The notes below the pieces were generated by a model that was not told where the DNA came from, ran no database searches, and was given only the letters and a program-made list of their open reading frames with translations. A DNA stretch of 64,000 bases from Streptomyces sp. T12 (GTDB lineage Bacteria > Actinomycetota > Actinomycetes > Streptomycetales > Streptomycetaceae). Location of the stretch: contig NZ_CP117866.1 of assembly GCF_028736035.1 (NCBI RefSeq), positions 3,472,001 to 3,536,000 on the forward strand. Reading direction: 5' to 3'. Of this stretch, positions 15,797-24,090 are shown in pieces. A program made the position numbers and the translations under genes. Numbering within the stretch: the stretch's first letter is position 1; each line of letters begins with the position of its first letter.

Positions 15797-15832
15797 CGGC
15801 CGTAGGTGGTCGTGATTTGAGCCCTACGGCCG
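15797..15832. terminator. Stem-loop downstream of the methyltransferase gene
   Basis: Arms CGGCCGTAGG / CCTACGGCCG (10 bp, perfect) with a 16-nt loop just beyond the methyltransferase stop. Confidence 0.6.
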
Positions 15833-15849
15833 TCGGGCAGGACTCACTG

Positions 15850-16629
15850 TCAGGGCTTGCGGCCCAGTCCGCCGTGCTGGCCGATCGGCTGGGCGTCCTG
15901 GTCGCCCGGCTCCGGGTGCCACAGCGGGACGGAGACGATGCCGGGGTCGACCAGGTCCAGGCCCTCGAAGAAGGCCGCGATCTGGTCGACCGGGCGGAGG
16001 AAGTACGGGACGGCGCCGGTCTCGTTGTAGGCGTCCTGGGCGTACTCGTAGGCCGGGTCGGTGCCCCGGGAGCCCTCGTTGAGGGAGAGGTAGCTGCCGG
16101 AGGGGAGGCCGGCCAGGAGGTCGCGGACGAGGTCGCGGGCCTGGTCGTGGTCGGCGACGTGGCCGAGGATGCCGCTGAGGATCAGGGCCGTGGGGCGGGT
16201 GAGGTCGAGGGTCCGGGAGGCCGCCTGGAGGATCTTGTCCGGCTCGTAGAGGCTCAGGTCCTCGTACGCCGTCACCCCCTCGGGCGTCGAGGTGAGCAGG
16301 GCGCGGGCGTGGGCCAGCACCAACGGGTCGTTGTCGACGTAGACGATCTTCGACTCGGGGGCGAGGCGCTGGGCGACCTCGTGGGTGTTGTCGACGGTGG
16401 GGAGCCCGGTGCCGACGTCGAGGAACTGGCGTACGCCCGCCTCCGTGACCAGATACCGGATGCTGCGGCCCAGGAACGCGCGGCTGCTGCGGGCGATGGT
16501 GACGATGCCGGGGAAGACGGCGGTGTAGGCGTCGCCGGCCGCCTCGTCCACGGGGTAGTTGTCCTTGCCGCCCAGCCAGTAGTTCCAGATGCGGGCCGAG
16601 TGCGGTACCGAGGTGTCGATCTCCGTCAT
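15850..16629 (-). CDS. SAM-dependent methyltransferase, PF04672 (DUF574) type
   Basis: 259 aa from the ATG; an in-frame GTG two codons upstream is also possible. The family signature is clear: TSVPHSARIWNYWLGGKDNYPVD at the N-terminus, SAM-binding loop FLDVGTGLPT, the acidic end of beta-2 (VYVDNDPLVL), then RPTALILSGILGHV. These Streptomyces proteins are abundant, mostly of unknown substrate. It is 12 nt downstream of the histidine-phosphatase gene and so at the end of the kinase-phosphatase-methyltransferase transcription unit, but a shared pathway cannot be shown. Confidence 0.88.
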   Translation of the reverse strand: MTEIDTSVPHSARIWNYWLGGKDNYPVDEAAGDAYTAVFPGIVTIARSSRAFLGRSIRYLVTEAGVRQFLDVGTGLPTVDNTHEVAQRLAPESKIVYVDNDPLVLAHARALLTSTPEGVTAYEDLSLYEPDKILQAASRTLDLTRPTALILSGILGHVADHDQARDLVRDLLAGLPSGSYLSLNEGSRGTDPAYEYAQDAYNETGAVPYFLRPVDQIAAFFEGLDLVDPGIVSVPLWHPEPGDQDAQPIGQHGGLGRKP

Positions 16630-16641
16630 GGGCACATGGTG

Positions 16642-17280
16642 CTACGGGACGTCCGGCTCGCAGGGCACATTGAGGGAGAGAAGTGCGGCGGATCCGTCGG
16701 TTTTTACGAGGAGTTCACTGATCGCCGTGTTGCGCAACCGCGGGAACACCCTGCGGTACTCCCCGGCCGGGATCGACAGCAGGGTGCACAGCACCAGGCG
16801 GAACAGGGTGTTGTGGGCGACGACGAGGACGCGTTCGCCGGGGTGGGCTGCGGCGATGCGGCGCAGGGCGGCGGTTCCGCGGTCGGCGGCGGCGACGGGG
16901 TTCTCCGCCGCCGGGAACGGGTGGGCCACCGGGTCGGTGCGGAAGGCCTCCGCGGCCGCCGGGTCCTCGGCCGCGAACTCCGCGAGCGTACGGCCCTCCA
17001 GCACACCGAAGTCGCATTCGCGCAGGCCTGGTTCGCGGTGCGGAGTGAGACCGAGGGCCCGGCAGGCGGGGTCGGCGGTGGCCACGGCGCGGGAGAGCGG
17101 GGACGTCCAGATCGCGTCGACCGGGTGGGCGGCGGCCCAGCGGCCGAGGGCCTCGGCCTGGGCACGGCCCGTGTCGGTGAGGGGCACGTCGCTCACGCCG
17201 GCGTAGCGGTTCTCGGCGTGCCAGATGGTCTGTCCGTGCCGGGCCAGCAGCAGCGTCGCACTCGGCGTACTCGTGGTCAT
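16642..17280 (-). CDS. Histidine phosphatase family protein (phosphoglycerate-mutase-like)
   Basis: 212 aa. The catalytic RHG motif is LLLARHGQTIWH near the N-terminus; IWTSPLSRAVATADP (second Arg), the acid LRECDFGVLEG, and the second catalytic His in VLVVAHNTLFRLVL complete the active site. Probably hydrolyses a small phosphoester. ATG at 17280 overlaps the FGGY kinase stop by 4 nt (ATGA), so it is translationally coupled and may act on a sugar-phosphate related to that kinase's product. Confidence 0.9.
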   Translation of the reverse strand: MTTSTPSATLLLARHGQTIWHAENRYAGVSDVPLTDTGRAQAEALGRWAAAHPVDAIWTSPLSRAVATADPACRALGLTPHREPGLRECDFGVLEGRTLAEFAAEDPAAAEAFRTDPVAHPFPAAENPVAAADRGTAALRRIAAAHPGERVLVVAHNTLFRLVLCTLLSIPAGEYRRVFPRLRNTAISELLVKTDGSAALLSLNVPCEPDVP

Positions 17281-18737
17281 GAAGCCGAAGTATCCATGTC
17301 CAGGCGGGCGTGTGCGTGCGCCGCGACCGGGGGTGGGAGCCAGCCTCGGGCCGTCAGGGCGTCGACCAGGCGGGCGTACGGTTCGGCGTAGCGGGTGGTG
17401 CGGTCGGGGCGGGGTTCGACGGTCGTGCCGATGCGGACCATGCCTTCCGCGGCCTCCTGGAGGTGGGGTGTCGCGCCCGCGCCGTACGCCGCCAGCGCCG
17501 CCATGCCCAGGGCCGGTTCCGTCTGCTGCGGGACCCGGGCCGGGCGGCCCAGGATGTCGGCGCGCAGTTGGTTCCAGTACGGGCTGCGGGCGGCGCCGCC
17601 CGTGAAGGTGAGGGGGCCGTCGACGGGGGCGCCCAGGTGGTGCAGGTAGTCCAGGCACAGGCGTTCCGTGAAGGCGACGCCTTGGAGGAGCGAGGCCCAC
17701 AGGTCGGCGTCGGACTCCGGTTCGCCCAGGACGAGCGCGCAGGCGTCCGGGGCGAGGAAGGGGAAGCGCTCGCCGGGGGAGACCAGGGGGTAGGTGATCG
17801 CGCCGGACGGCTCGTATGCGGCGGCCAGCTTGTCCATTGCCGCCGGGTCGGCGCCGGGGAACGCCGCCGTGAGCACGCCCGCGCCCACGCTTGAGGCACC
17901 GCCGGGCAGCCAACTCCCGTCCGGCGCACGGTGGTTGTAGACCACGCCGGTCGCGTCCCGGACCGGCGTCGCGGACGCGCCCTTGAGGACCAGCGTGGTG
18001 CCGAGCACCGAGTTCCAGGAGCCGGGGCGCAGGGCGGCGGAGGCGATCTGGGCCGCGCAGCCGTCGGTCATCCCGGCGATCACGGGGGTGCCGGCGGGGA
18101 TGCCGGTGGCCTCGGCGGCGGTCGGGGAGACCTCGCCGAGGGGGCTGCCGGGGCGGACGACGTCGGGGAACGCCCGGTCGGGGAGGCTGAGTCGGGGCAG
18201 TGCGGTCGGCCAGGCGTCGCGCTCCAGGTCGTAGCCGGTCTTGAGGGCGTGGCTGGAGTCGGCCGGGGGGAGTTCGCCGGTGAGGAGGGCGACGATCAGG
18301 TCCGGCTGGTGGGTGATCCGGCCCTGGCCGTAGGCCTCGGTCAGCCACAGCGCCTTCGGCAGCGCCCAGGTGTCCTGCACCGCGAGCCCCGTCGCCCGCG
18401 CCCGCGCCGCCTCCTGCGCCGCGCGCCGGTCGTCGTACATCAGCGCGGGGCTCATCGGCCGCCCCGCCCCGTCCGTCAGCAGTACGGTCCCGGACGTCCC
18501 GCACACCGCGAGCGCACCGACCCGTACCCGGGAGTGTCCCCGCAGCGCGGCCCGGGACGCCGCGCACAGCCCCTCCCACCACTCCCCCGGATCCTGCTCG
18601 TGCCGCACCCCGTCCCGCCGCCCGGCGAGTGGGGCCGAACCGCTGCCGAGGACGGTGCCGTCCCCGGTGACCAGCAGGACCCGGACACTCTGGGTCCCCA
18701 GGTCGATCCCGAGCCACGCCTCCTGCTCGTCCGCCAT
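17277..18737 (-). CDS. FGGY-family carbohydrate kinase (xylulokinase-like)
   Basis: 486 aa, usual length. Two actin-like ATPase halves. The N-terminal phosphate loop is WLGIDLGTQSVRVLLV. The catalytic-Asp region is MTDGCAAQIASAALRPGSWNSVLGTT and the FGGY-type C-terminal signature region is LTFTGGAARSPYWNQLRADILGRP. Xylulokinase or ribulokinase-like activity is the best guess. It is transcribed divergently from the polyol/sugar ABC operon and shares its control region, which suggests a common substrate and regulator. Confidence 0.85.
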   Translation of the reverse strand: MADEQEAWLGIDLGTQSVRVLLVTGDGTVLGSGSAPLAGRRDGVRHEQDPGEWWEGLCAASRAALRGHSRVRVGALAVCGTSGTVLLTDGAGRPMSPALMYDDRRAAQEAARARATGLAVQDTWALPKALWLTEAYGQGRITHQPDLIVALLTGELPPADSSHALKTGYDLERDAWPTALPRLSLPDRAFPDVVRPGSPLGEVSPTAAEATGIPAGTPVIAGMTDGCAAQIASAALRPGSWNSVLGTTLVLKGASATPVRDATGVVYNHRAPDGSWLPGGASSVGAGVLTAAFPGADPAAMDKLAAAYEPSGAITYPLVSPGERFPFLAPDACALVLGEPESDADLWASLLQGVAFTERLCLDYLHHLGAPVDGPLTFTGGAARSPYWNQLRADILGRPARVPQQTEPALGMAALAAYGAGATPHLQEAAEGMVRIGTTVEPRPDRTTRYAEPYARLVDALTARGWLPPPVAAHAHARLDMDTSAS

Positions 18738-18854
18738 CCGGACCTCCCGCCCTTTTGGGCCGTTCGCACATCCCGATCCGTGAACTTCTCACTCTGCACT
18801 GAGATTTTCCCTTGCGCGAGGGATTGACGCCCAACTTCCGCCGTTCCACCCTCT

Positions 18855-18881
18855 GTTAACGAGTCGACTCGCCGTGTTAAC
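18855..18881. promoter_or_regulatory. Probable operator in the divergent kinase/ABC-operon control region
   Basis: Two GTTAAC palindromes (18855-18860 and 18876-18881) flank the perfect palindrome CGAGTCGACTCG (18860-18871). An upstream TTGACG (18824-18829) could be a -35 box. The DeoR-family regulator encoded in the operon (23236-24090) is the obvious candidate to bind. Confidence 0.5.
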
Positions 18882-18934
18882 CCGGTTTGCCGCGCGATCT
18901 TCGTGCCGGCCCTCCCGGCCAACCCGCTTTTCTG

Positions 18935-18978
18935 CTGGGGGTCCGGGGGTTATCCCCCGGGAAGACGCAGCACCCCAG
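18935..18978 (+). other. Structured 5' leader ahead of the ABC operon
   Basis: An outer CTGGGG/CCCCAG pair encloses an inner stem CCGGGGG-TTAT-CCCCCGG. It ends 24 nt before the GGAGG ribosome site of the lipoprotein gene. May affect mRNA stability or translation. Confidence 0.4.
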
Positions 18979-19013
18979 CACCCGGATGGCCGAACCCCAC
19001 GTGGAGGTCACGG

Positions 19014-20435
19014 ATGGACATGCACGTGCACGATCGCCGCCGCTTCCTCGCCCTGACCGCCGCGGCCGCCGCGACCCCGCTGCTCGCGGCCTGCGGGGCC
19101 GGGTTCGGCGGTGACGACAACAAAAGCGACGGCTCGGCCGCGGACGACGTCACCGGCTCCTTCGACTGGAAGCGGGAGAAGGGCACGACCGTCAAGGCGC
19201 TGCTCAACAAGCACCCCTACACGGACGCGCTGATCGCCGACCTGAAGTCCTTCACCGAGAAGACCGGCATCAAGGTCGAGTACGACGTCTTCCCCGAGGA
19301 CAACTACTTCGACAAGCTCACCGTCGACCTGTCCAGCGGACGCGCCTCGTACGACGTCTTCATGCTGGGCGCCTACATGGTCTGGCAGTACGGGCCGCCC
19401 GGCTGGCTCGAAGACCTCGGCCCCTGGATGCGCAACTCCTCGGCCACCGGCTCCGAATGGGACCAGGCCGACTTCTTCCCGAACCTCCTCCAGGCCGACC
19501 AGTGGTCCCTGAAGGCGGGCGCGCCGCTCGGGCAGGGCGGGCAGTACGCGTTGCCGTGGGGCTGGGAGACGAACGTCGTCGCCTACAACACGGACGTCTT
19601 CAAGAAACTCGGCCTCAAGCCCGCCGAGACCTTCGACGAGCTGCGCGAACTCGCCGGGACCATCAAGCGGAAGGCGCCGGGTGCGGGCTTCGACGGCATG
19701 TACGGGATCGCCGTACGGGGCTCGCGCAGCTGGGCCACCATCCACCCGGGCTTCATGACGATGTACGCCCGCAACGGCCTGCGCGACTTCACAGTCCAGG
19801 ACGGGAAGCTCACACCCGCCATGAACACCCCGCAGGCCGTCGCCTTCACCGAGGACTGGGCCGGCATGGTCAAGCAGGGCGGGCCGCCGTCCTGGACGTC
19901 GTACACCTGGTACCAGTGCTCCAGCGACCTCGGTGCGAAGAAGGCCGGGATGCTGTTCGATGCGGACACCGCCGCGTACTTCCAGGCGGTCGAGGGCGCC
20001 AGCCCCGCCTCCGGGAAGATCGCCTTCCACCCCGGTCCGAAGGGACCGGACGGTTCGCTGGCCACCAACATGTGGATCTGGTCGCTCGGCATGAACGCCA
20101 AGAGCAAGAAGAAGAGCGCCAGTTGGCTGTTCCTGCAGTGGGCGACCGGCAAGGAGCACCTGCTCAAGAGCGCGATCACGCACAACCACATCGACCCGGT
20201 GCGCAAGTCGATCGCCGACGACGGCGCCTACAAGGACAAGATGAAGCACCTGCCCGGCTTCATCGAGACCTTCGAGACGGTCGTCGACCAGACGAAGATC
20301 CAGTTCACCCCGCAGGCGCAGTTCTTCGACGCGACCACCAGCTGGGCCGCCGCCCTCCAGGAGATCTACGGCGGGCAGGGCGCCAAGTCGGTGCTCGACG
20401 GGCTGGCGGGCGACCTCGCCGACAAGGTGGGCTAG
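19014..20435 (+). CDS. Carbohydrate ABC transporter substrate-binding lipoprotein (family 1 solute-binding)
   Basis: 473 aa. Exported lipoprotein: DRRRFLALTAAAAATPLLAACG combines a twin-Arg region and lipobox LAAC. The mature part is a large sugar-binding fold (SBP_bac_1-like): FTEKTGIKVEYDVFPEDNYFDKL, ASYDVFMLGAYMVWQYG, and ALPWGWETNVVAYNTDVFKKLGLKPAETFDEL. GGAGG lies 6 nt before ATG 19014. First gene of an operon that runs through at least 27610 with overlaps or gaps under 20 nt. Substrate inferred from the downstream kinase and regulator: a polyol or short sugar. Confidence 0.9.
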   Translation: MDMHVHDRRRFLALTAAAAATPLLAACGAGFGGDDNKSDGSAADDVTGSFDWKREKGTTVKALLNKHPYTDALIADLKSFTEKTGIKVEYDVFPEDNYFDKLTVDLSSGRASYDVFMLGAYMVWQYGPPGWLEDLGPWMRNSSATGSEWDQADFFPNLLQADQWSLKAGAPLGQGGQYALPWGWETNVVAYNTDVFKKLGLKPAETFDELRELAGTIKRKAPGAGFDGMYGIAVRGSRSWATIHPGFMTMYARNGLRDFTVQDGKLTPAMNTPQAVAFTEDWAGMVKQGGPPSWTSYTWYQCSSDLGAKKAGMLFDADTAAYFQAVEGASPASGKIAFHPGPKGPDGSLATNMWIWSLGMNAKSKKKSASWLFLQWATGKEHLLKSAITHNHIDPVRKSIADDGAYKDKMKHLPGFIETFETVVDQTKIQFTPQAQFFDATTSWAAALQEIYGGQGAKSVLDGLAGDLADKVG

Positions 20436-20439
20436 CGCG

Positions 20440-21321
20440 ATGGGATGGCGGCTCGCCCTGCGCCCGTACGTCCTGATCGTCCCCGCGCTGCTGCTGACCT
20501 GCGGGATCCTCTATCCCTTCGGACTCGGCCTCTACTACACGCTGTTCGACTTCTCGGCGAGCAAACCGCAGCCGGACATGGTGCGGTTCGAGAACTACGA
20601 GACGGTCTTCACGCAGGAGGCCTTCTGGAACTCGGCGTGGGTGACGGTGCTGTACGCGGTCGGGGCGGCCGCGGTGGAGACCGTGCTGGGCGTGGCCGTC
20701 GCCCTGCTGCTGCACCGGTCGACGATCGTCGGGCGGGTGCTGGAGAAGATCCTCATCCTGCCGCTGATGATCGCGCCGGTGATCGCGGCCATCATCTGGA
20801 AGCTGATGCTCCAGCCGTCGGTAGGGGTGATCAACTACCTCCTGAAACCCTTCGGGCTGGGCGGAGTCCAGTGGACGGACACCCCGACCGGCGCGCTGCT
20901 GTCGTCGATCGCCGTGGACGTCTGGGTCTACACCCCGTTCGTGGCGATCCTCGCCCTGGCCGGCCTGCGCTCGCTGCCCACGTCTCCCTTCGAGGCGGCG
21001 GCCGTCGACGGGGCGGGCTGGTGGTACACCTTCCGGCGGCTGACGCTGCCGATGCTGTGGCCGTATGTGCTGGTCGCGGTGATCTTCCGGTTCATGGACT
21101 CGCTGAAGGTGTTCGACATCATCTACGCCCTGACGGAGGGCGGGCCGGGCGACTCGACCGTCGTCCTGCAGATCCGGGCGTACCTGGAGGCGATCCGCTT
21201 CCAGCGGTACTCGTTCGGGATCAGCTACACGATCGTGCTGTGGGCCGTGGTGTATCTCGCCGCGATGGTGCTGGTGAAGCACCTGGGGAAGATCCAGCGG
21301 AAGGCGGCCGAGGTGAAATGA
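20440..21321 (+). CDS. Sugar/polyol ABC transporter permease 1 (MalF/UgpA type)
   Basis: 293 aa with six membrane segments. The N-terminal segment (RPYVLIVPALLLTCGILYPF) and EAA loop (SPFEAAAVDGAGWWYTFRRLTLP) are typical of CUT1 carbohydrate permeases. Four nt after the binding-protein stop. Forms the heterodimeric channel with the next gene product. Confidence 0.92.
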   Translation: MGWRLALRPYVLIVPALLLTCGILYPFGLGLYYTLFDFSASKPQPDMVRFENYETVFTQEAFWNSAWVTVLYAVGAAAVETVLGVAVALLLHRSTIVGRVLEKILILPLMIAPVIAAIIWKLMLQPSVGVINYLLKPFGLGGVQWTDTPTGALLSSIAVDVWVYTPFVAILALAGLRSLPTSPFEAAAVDGAGWWYTFRRLTLPMLWPYVLVAVIFRFMDSLKVFDIIYALTEGGPGDSTVVLQIRAYLEAIRFQRYSFGISYTIVLWAVVYLAAMVLVKHLGKIQRKAAEVK

Positions 21322-22148
21322 CCATCAAAAAGCGCCTGTTGGGGTGGCTGGCAGATGCCGCCCTCATCCTCTACTTCGTCTTCGCGCTGTTCCCCATCGC
21401 CTGGATGGTGATCCTGTCGCTGAAGCCGACGAACGAGCTCTTCTCCACGTACTTCTCCTTCTCCCCCACCCTCGACGGCTACCGCACGGTCCTCGGTGAC
21501 AGCGAGGGCATCCCGTTCGTGCGGTTCTTCGTCAACAGCCTGGTCGTGTCGCTGGGCGCGGTGGCCCTGTCGCTCCTCGTCGGCCTTCCCGCGGCGTACG
21601 CCTCGGCGCGCTGGCGGTTCAAGGGCTCCGAGAACCTGATGTTCACGCTGCTGTCGTTCCGGTTCGCGCCCGAACTCACCGTGATCATCCCGCTGTTCGT
21701 GCTGTACCAGAAGCTCGGACTGTTCGACACCTACGTCGGCATGGTGTGGGTGCTCCAGCTGGTCACGCTGCCGCTGATCGTGTGGATCATGCGGTCGTAC
21801 TTCGCCGACCTCACCCCGGAGCTGGAGCAGGCGGCGCTGCTGGACGGCTACAGCCGCAAGCAGGCGTTCTTCAAGGTGGCGATCCCGCTGGTCAAGCCGG
21901 GCATCGCGGCCGTGTCGCTGCTGGCCTTCATCTTCGCCTGGAACAACTTCGTCTTCCCCCTCATCCTCACCTCCAACGAGGCCCAGACCGTGACCGTGGG
22001 CGCCCTGTCCTTCCTGGGCGGCGACCGGCCCAAGTACAACCTCACGGCCGCGGCGGCGCTCGTCTCGGTCGTACCGCCGCTGCTGCTGGCCCTCACCATC
22101 CAGCGGTATCTGGTGCGGGGGCTGTCGTTCGGGGCGGTGAAATCATGA
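21318..22148 (+). CDS. Sugar/polyol ABC transporter permease 2 (MalG/UgpE type)
   Basis: 276 aa, six membrane segments. First segment LADAALILYFVFALFPIAWMV and EAA loop ELEQAALLDGYSRKQAFFKVAIP match the MalG group. ATG at 21318 overlaps the previous stop (ATGA). Confidence 0.92.
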   Translation: MTIKKRLLGWLADAALILYFVFALFPIAWMVILSLKPTNELFSTYFSFSPTLDGYRTVLGDSEGIPFVRFFVNSLVVSLGAVALSLLVGLPAAYASARWRFKGSENLMFTLLSFRFAPELTVIIPLFVLYQKLGLFDTYVGMVWVLQLVTLPLIVWIMRSYFADLTPELEQAALLDGYSRKQAFFKVAIPLVKPGIAAVSLLAFIFAWNNFVFPLILTSNEAQTVTVGALSFLGGDRPKYNLTAAAALVSVVPPLLLALTIQRYLVRGLSFGAVKS

Positions 22149-23239
22149 GCACGGCCATCGCACTGCGGGAGATCCGGAAGACGTACGGCAGGACCACGGC
22201 CCTGGACGGGCTCGACCTGGAGGTCCGGGAGGGCGAGTTCTTCTGTCTGCTCGGCCCGTCGGGGGCCGGGAAGACGACGACGCTGAAGACCGTCGCCGGC
22301 CTCGAACTCCCCGAATCCGGCACCGTCGAACTCGACGGCAAGGACATGCGGGACGTCGAGCCGTACGACCGTGGCGTCGCGATGTGCTTCGAGAGCTACG
22401 CCCTCTACCCGCACAAGTCGGCCTACGACAACCTGGCCTCGCCGCTCCGCTCCCCGCGCCACCGCCTCCCCGCCGCACAGGCGCGGGAGCGGATCGGTGA
22501 GATCGCTGAACTCCTCGGCATCTCCGCCCTGTTGGACCGCCCGGTCGGCCAGTTGTCCAACGGCCAGCGGCAGCGTGTCGCCCTCGGCCGGGTCCTGGTC
22601 CGCCCCGCCCGCGCCTTCCTCCTCGACGAGCCCCTCTCCCACCTCGACGCCAAGCTGCGCCAGCAGATGCGGGCCGAGCTGAAGGCGATCGGGGCCGTAC
22701 AGCGCACGACCACGCTGTACGTCACGCACGACTCCGTCGAGGCGCTGGCGCTCGGCGACCGGATCGGGGTCATCCGGGACGGGCGGATCGTGCAGACGGG
22801 GACGCGGGAGGAGATCTGGTACCGGCCCTGCGACACGGAGGTCGCGCGGGCCTTCGGACGGCCGCGGATCAACCTGCTGCCGGGGGTGGTGACGCGGGAC
22901 GGGGGGTTCCGTTCGGCGGACGGGACGATCGAGCTGCCGGTCGGTGCGCAGGCGGCTCCCGGCACCGACGTACTGATCGGGCTGCGTCCCCGCGACATCA
23001 CCCTGCACGGCCCCGGGCACGAGCTCACCGGCACCGTCTATGTCACCGAGGTGCTCGGGCGGTCCGTCGAGGTCACCGTCCGGCTGGGCGAGCACCAGGT
23101 GTCGCTGGTCGCCCCGCGCTCCGACACGACGGGGCTGCGGCCCGACGATCCGGTCCGGCTGTCGGTCCGGCCTGAGAACCTGCTGCTGTTCGAGGCCGAC
23201 CGGCCCAAGCGCCCAGGACGACGGATCGAGACACCATGA
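22145..23239 (+). CDS. Sugar/polyol ABC transporter ATPase 1 (UgpC/MalK-like, Q-loop Glu)
   Basis: 364 aa. N-terminal ATPase domain plus a TOBE-type regulatory C-terminus (about 240-364). Walker A GPSGAGKTT, Walker B FLLDEPLSHLD and H-loop VTHDSVEA are intact. Two deviations: the Q-loop position reads FESYALYPH (Glu for Gln) and the signature is LSNGQRQR rather than LSGGQ. It is encoded in the same operon as a second, non-identical ATPase (24068-25147), with only one permease pair, so the transporter probably uses an ATPase heterodimer. Start overlaps the permease stop by 4 nt. Confidence 0.9.
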   Translation: MSTAIALREIRKTYGRTTALDGLDLEVREGEFFCLLGPSGAGKTTTLKTVAGLELPESGTVELDGKDMRDVEPYDRGVAMCFESYALYPHKSAYDNLASPLRSPRHRLPAAQARERIGEIAELLGISALLDRPVGQLSNGQRQRVALGRVLVRPARAFLLDEPLSHLDAKLRQQMRAELKAIGAVQRTTTLYVTHDSVEALALGDRIGVIRDGRIVQTGTREEIWYRPCDTEVARAFGRPRINLLPGVVTRDGGFRSADGTIELPVGAQAAPGTDVLIGLRPRDITLHGPGHELTGTVYVTEVLGRSVEVTVRLGEHQVSLVAPRSDTTGLRPDDPVRLSVRPENLLLFEADRPKRPGRRIETP

Positions 23240-24090
23240 ACACCAGCAGCAGCACCCCGCAACAGGGTCCCGCCGCCCGCCAGGCCGCCATGGCCGAGCG
23301 GGTCCTCGCCGACGGCTCCGCGACGGCCGCCGAGCTGGCCGAGCACTTCGGGGTGAGCGTGATGACCATCCACCGGGACCTCGACGAGCTGGAACGGCAG
23401 GGCATCGTAAGGAAGTCCAGGGGCGGAGTGACGGCCCAGCCCTCCGGAGTCTTCGAGTCGAACGTGCAGTACCGCCTGAAGACCATGCGCGCCGAGAAGG
23501 CCGCCGTCGCCGACCGCGCGCTGAAGCTGATCGAGCCCGGCATGGCGATCATGCTGGACGACTCCACCTCCACCCTGGAGATAGCCCGCAGGCTGCGGCA
23601 CGGCGAGGTGACCCCGCTGACGGTCGTCACCAACTTCCTGGAAGCGATCAACCTGCTCTCCGACCAGCGCGGCATCCACCTCATGGCCCTCGGCGGCGAC
23701 TACGACCCGCTGCACTCCTCCTTCCTCGGCGTGTCCTGTGTCGAGGCGATAGAGCAGCTGCGCGTGGACGTCTGCTTCGCGTCGACGTCGGCCGTGCGCG
23801 GGGGCTACGCCTACCACCAGGAGCAGCACATCGTGTCGGTGAAGCGGGCCATGCTCGACGCGGCCGCCCGCAACATCTTGCTGATCGACCACACCAAGCT
23901 CGCCAGGGTCGCCCTGCACCGGGTGGTCCCGCTCTCCCGCTTCGACCTGCTCCTCGTGGACGACGGGGCGTCGGCTCAGGCGCTGCGGGACCTGGACGAG
24001 CACAAGGTCACCTACGAAGTCTGCGCCCGGACAGGTCCTGGGGCACCGACCGTGACGAAGGGCAGCGATGACCGAGCTGGAGCTACGTGA
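23236..24090 (+). CDS. DeoR-family transcriptional regulator of the polyol/sugar operon
   Basis: 284 aa. DeoR HTH at about 20-75 (ERVLADGSATAAELAEHFGVSVMTIHRDLDELERQGIVRKSRGGV), followed by the DeoR C-terminal sensor fold (GMAIMLDDSTSTLEIAR, TPLTVVTNFLEAINLL, CFASTSAV, LLIDHTKLARVAL), which normally binds a phosphorylated sugar. Overlaps the ATPase genes on both sides (4 nt and 23 nt), so is translated with the transporter and probably represses it until the kinase product accumulates. Likely target: the palindromes at 18855-18881. Confidence 0.9.
   Translation: MNTSSSTPQQGPAARQAAMAERVLADGSATAAELAEHFGVSVMTIHRDLDELERQGIVRKSRGGVTAQPSGVFESNVQYRLKTMRAEKAAVADRALKLIEPGMAIMLDDSTSTLEIARRLRHGEVTPLTVVTNFLEAINLLSDQRGIHLMALGGDYDPLHSSFLGVSCVEAIEQLRVDVCFASTSAVRGGYAYHQEQHIVSVKRAMLDAAARNILLIDHTKLARVALHRVVPLSRFDLLLVDDGASAQALRDLDEHKVTYEVCARTGPGAPTVTKGSDDRAGAT

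Noticed and set aside
16642..18849. Single 735-aa protein fusing the phosphatase with an upstream Arg/Pro-rich region
   Set aside because: The extra part is the FGGY kinase gene read in another frame; the phosphatase has its own ATG at 17280 in a normal 4-nt overlap.
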